This document shows positions 6,260-7,174 of a stretch of 7,174 bases of DNA, piece after piece. A program made the translations under genes and the position numbers. The DNA lies in contig JAFAWL010000250.1 in NCBI GenBank assembly GCA_019241805.1, positions 1 to 7,174 of the forward strand, given 5' to 3'. This DNA is from Actinomycetota bacterium (lineage in GTDB: Bacteria; Actinomycetota; Actinomycetes; Mycobacteriales; Jatrophihabitantaceae). The notes beneath the pieces were generated by a model. It was not told where the DNA came from. It ran no database searches and saw only the letters and a list, made by a program, of their open reading frames with translations. How positions within the stretch are numbered: the stretch's first letter is position 1; every line of letters starts with the position of its first letter.

Positions 6260-6476
6260 CGTGCTTGGTGCCGACGAACGTGGCGTTGCGATCGCGGATG
6301 ATCTGCGACTTGCGGTAGTCGACCTGCGTGGAGCCGGTGGTCGCAGCCATACCGGTGCCCGGAGCCACAGCGGTGCCCGGAGCTACAGCGGTGCCGGGGA
6401 CGGAGGCGCGAGCATCCAGCTCAAGACGCCACGAGAGGCACGGACGCATGGTGGCCGACGCGATGAGAGAGCTCAT
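6231..6476 (-). CDS. whiB7 leader ORF (uORF), 81 codons
   Basis: The ATG at 6476-6474 follows a strong ribosome binding site (AAGGAGGTG, 8 bases upstream) and opens 81 codons that begin MSSLIASATMRPCLSW and end with GRPPRGVPR, 25 bases before the attenuator terminator. Codon third positions are mostly G/C and the frame is clean, so it is probably translated. The middle holds a tandem VPGTAVAPGTAVAPGT; the C-terminal 40 residues are basic (VDYRKSQIIRDRN, KHGRPPRG). Position between the whiB7 promoter and terminator argues that its main role is in cis, as the sensor of ribosome speed. It is long for a leader peptide, so a function of the protein itself is possible. The in-frame region upstream of the ATG lies across the promoter and is not coding. 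Confidence 0.75.
   Translation of the reverse strand: MSSLIASATMRPCLSWRLELDARASVPGTAVAPGTAVAPGTGMAATTGSTQVDYRKSQIIRDRNATFVGTKHGRPPRGVPR
6353..6399. repeat. 18-bp tandem repeat inside the whiB7 uORF
   Basis: The unit CGGTGCCCGGAGCCACAG (plus strand, 6353-6370) is repeated at 6371-6388 with a single C-to-T change and partly again at 6389-6399 with one mismatch. On the minus strand each unit encodes six residues (APGTAV). The unit length of 18 keeps the reading frame, which supports translation of the uORF. Confidence 0.9.
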
Positions 6477-6540
6477 TTCACGTCCACCTCCTTCGCGTCG
6501 CGCGCGAGCCCCACGGCCGCGCTGTGTGTTCTGTAAGGGC

Positions 6541-6585
6541 AGGTTATCGGCGGTAGCAGGAGGCCGCAACGCAATTAATCGAATT
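6541..6585 (-). promoter_or_regulatory. whiB7 promoter with AT-rich WhiB7 box
   Basis: On the minus strand TTGCGG (6569-6564) and TAACCT (6546-6541) stand 17 bases apart, a good sigma-70-class spacing, predicting a start near 6534. Directly upstream of the -35 lies AATTCGATTAATTGC (6585-6571), the most AT-rich stretch in the window. WhiB7-dependent promoters are known to need an AT-rich element next to the -35, bound by the AT-hook; the arrangement here suggests autoregulation. The promoter lies about 40 bases after the uvrD2 stop and about 65 bases before the uORF. Confidence 0.75.
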
Positions 6586-6624
6586 GGATGACAAATGCCT
6601 GTGCAGCTGTTTCGGCAACTCTCA

Positions 6625-7174
6625 TCAAGCCGTTTCGAGCGGTATTTCGGTGGGATCGGCGCCGGCGACCAGTGCGAGTACGGGATCGCCGTAACGGCCG
6701 AGCTTGGCCGGCCCGACGCCTGTCACCCGGGACAGCGCCGCGCGCGAGGCAGGCTTGGCGTCGGCGATCGCGACCAGGGTCAGATCGGAGAAGACGACGA
6801 AGGCCGGGACGCTGAGCTCGTCGGCCTGCCGCTTCCGCCAGACTCGAAGTCGACCGAACAATTCTGCGTCTTCGGCGGCCGGAGCTGAACCCTTCCGTAG
6901 AGCGGGGCCGCGCACTCGGGCCGATTGAGCAGCGCTAGGGCGTAGTTCGTCGAGAAACCGGGACGGGCGACGAGACCGACGCTGCCCAGGGCTGCGGGCC
7001 AACGCCCACGACAACGCAAGTTGTTCGCGGGCTCGCGTGACGCCGACGTAGAGCAGCCGCCGCTCTTCGGCCACCTGGGCCTCGGTGGTAGCGCGCTGGA
7101 TCGGAATCGTGGTGTCGGTCAGACCGACGAGGAAGACCGCATCCCACTCCAGGCCCTTGGCCGAATGCAGCGAG
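6625..7174 (-). CDS. uvrD2: UvrD2-like superfamily 1 helicase with HRDC domain, C-terminal fragment
   Basis: The C-terminal 182 residues of an ATP-dependent 3'-5' DNA helicase; the N-terminal motor lies beyond the right edge. The first visible residues are helicase motif V, HSAKGLEWDAVFLVGL (fragment residues 3-18), and motif VI, EERRLLYVGVTRARE (36-50). After a linker rich in Arg, Ser and Ala comes an HRDC domain (about 105-172) with LFGRLRVWRKRQADELSVPAF and VTGVGPAKLGRYG. Helicase core plus HRDC and the position just upstream of whiB7 match UvrD2 of mycobacteria. The linker contains no cysteine, although mycobacterial UvrD2 has a tetracysteine module between core and HRDC. The gene ends with tandem TGATGA stops. 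No terminator is seen behind it, so some read-through into the whiB7 leader is possible. Confidence 0.93.
   Translation of the reverse strand, partial: SLHSAKGLEWDAVFLVGLTDTTIPIQRATTEAQVAEERRLLYVGVTRAREQLALSWALARSPGQRRSRRPSRFLDELRPSAAQSARVRGPALRKGSAPAAEDAELFGRLRVWRKRQADELSVPAFVVFSDLTLVAIADAKPASRAALSRVTGVGPAKLGRYGDPVLALVAGADPTEIPLETA

Noticed and set aside
6353..6399. CRISPR-like or mobile-element repeat
   Set aside because: The 18-bp units are directly adjacent with no spacers and keep the reading frame of the uORF; they are a coding tandem repeat.

Overview
The window is high-GC DNA with every supported gene on the minus strand. It looks like an actinobacterial chromosome, outside Mycobacterium proper: it carries a WhiB7-type regulator with an AT-hook, a UvrD2-like helicase with a C-terminal HRDC domain, an actinobacterial RecO/UppS pair, GTG starts and near-complete G/C at third codon positions. 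The species is not identifiable from the sequence alone.

Read in the direction of transcription (right to left), the layout falls in three parts. (1) 7174-5365, DNA repair and antibiotic response: the 3' end of uvrD2; then an AT-rich promoter, an 81-codon upstream ORF, an antiterminator/terminator pair and whiB7; then a small basic protein of 60 aa. (2) 5310-337, housekeeping operon: after a 13-bp hairpin come a 65-aa four-cysteine zinc-ribbon-like protein, recO, uppS, an ABM-fold protein, a PAP2-family membrane protein and glyS. The junctions uppS/abm and abm/pap2 are 4-base GTGA overlaps and pap2/glyS overlap by 37 bases, so the last four genes are probably one translationally coupled unit. 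(3) 308-1: the N-terminus of a Pro/Gly/Gln/Tyr-rich protein starting 28 bases after glyS, containing a perfect 15-bp tandem repeat that runs off the window edge.

The most interesting part is the whiB7 leader. It has the full architecture of a ribosome-mediated attenuator. The promoter has an AT-rich box next to the -35, as expected for WhiB7 autoregulation. The uORF has a strong ribosome binding site. The last codons of the uORF can pair with the 5' arm of a very strong intrinsic terminator placed before whiB7. A ribosome stalled upstream in the uORF would free the antiterminator arm and let transcription reach whiB7. Ribosome-dependent attenuation of whiB7/wblC is established in actinobacteria; the specific elements here (long uORF, 18-bp internal repeats, exact pairing) are read from this sequence.

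Other points of interest are a UvrD2 C-terminus with no cysteines where mycobacterial UvrD2 has a tetracysteine module, and the coupling of uppS (lipid carrier synthesis) to a PAP2-type membrane enzyme. No tRNA, rRNA, CRISPR array or insertion sequence was seen, and there is no gene-free stretch above 300 bases.
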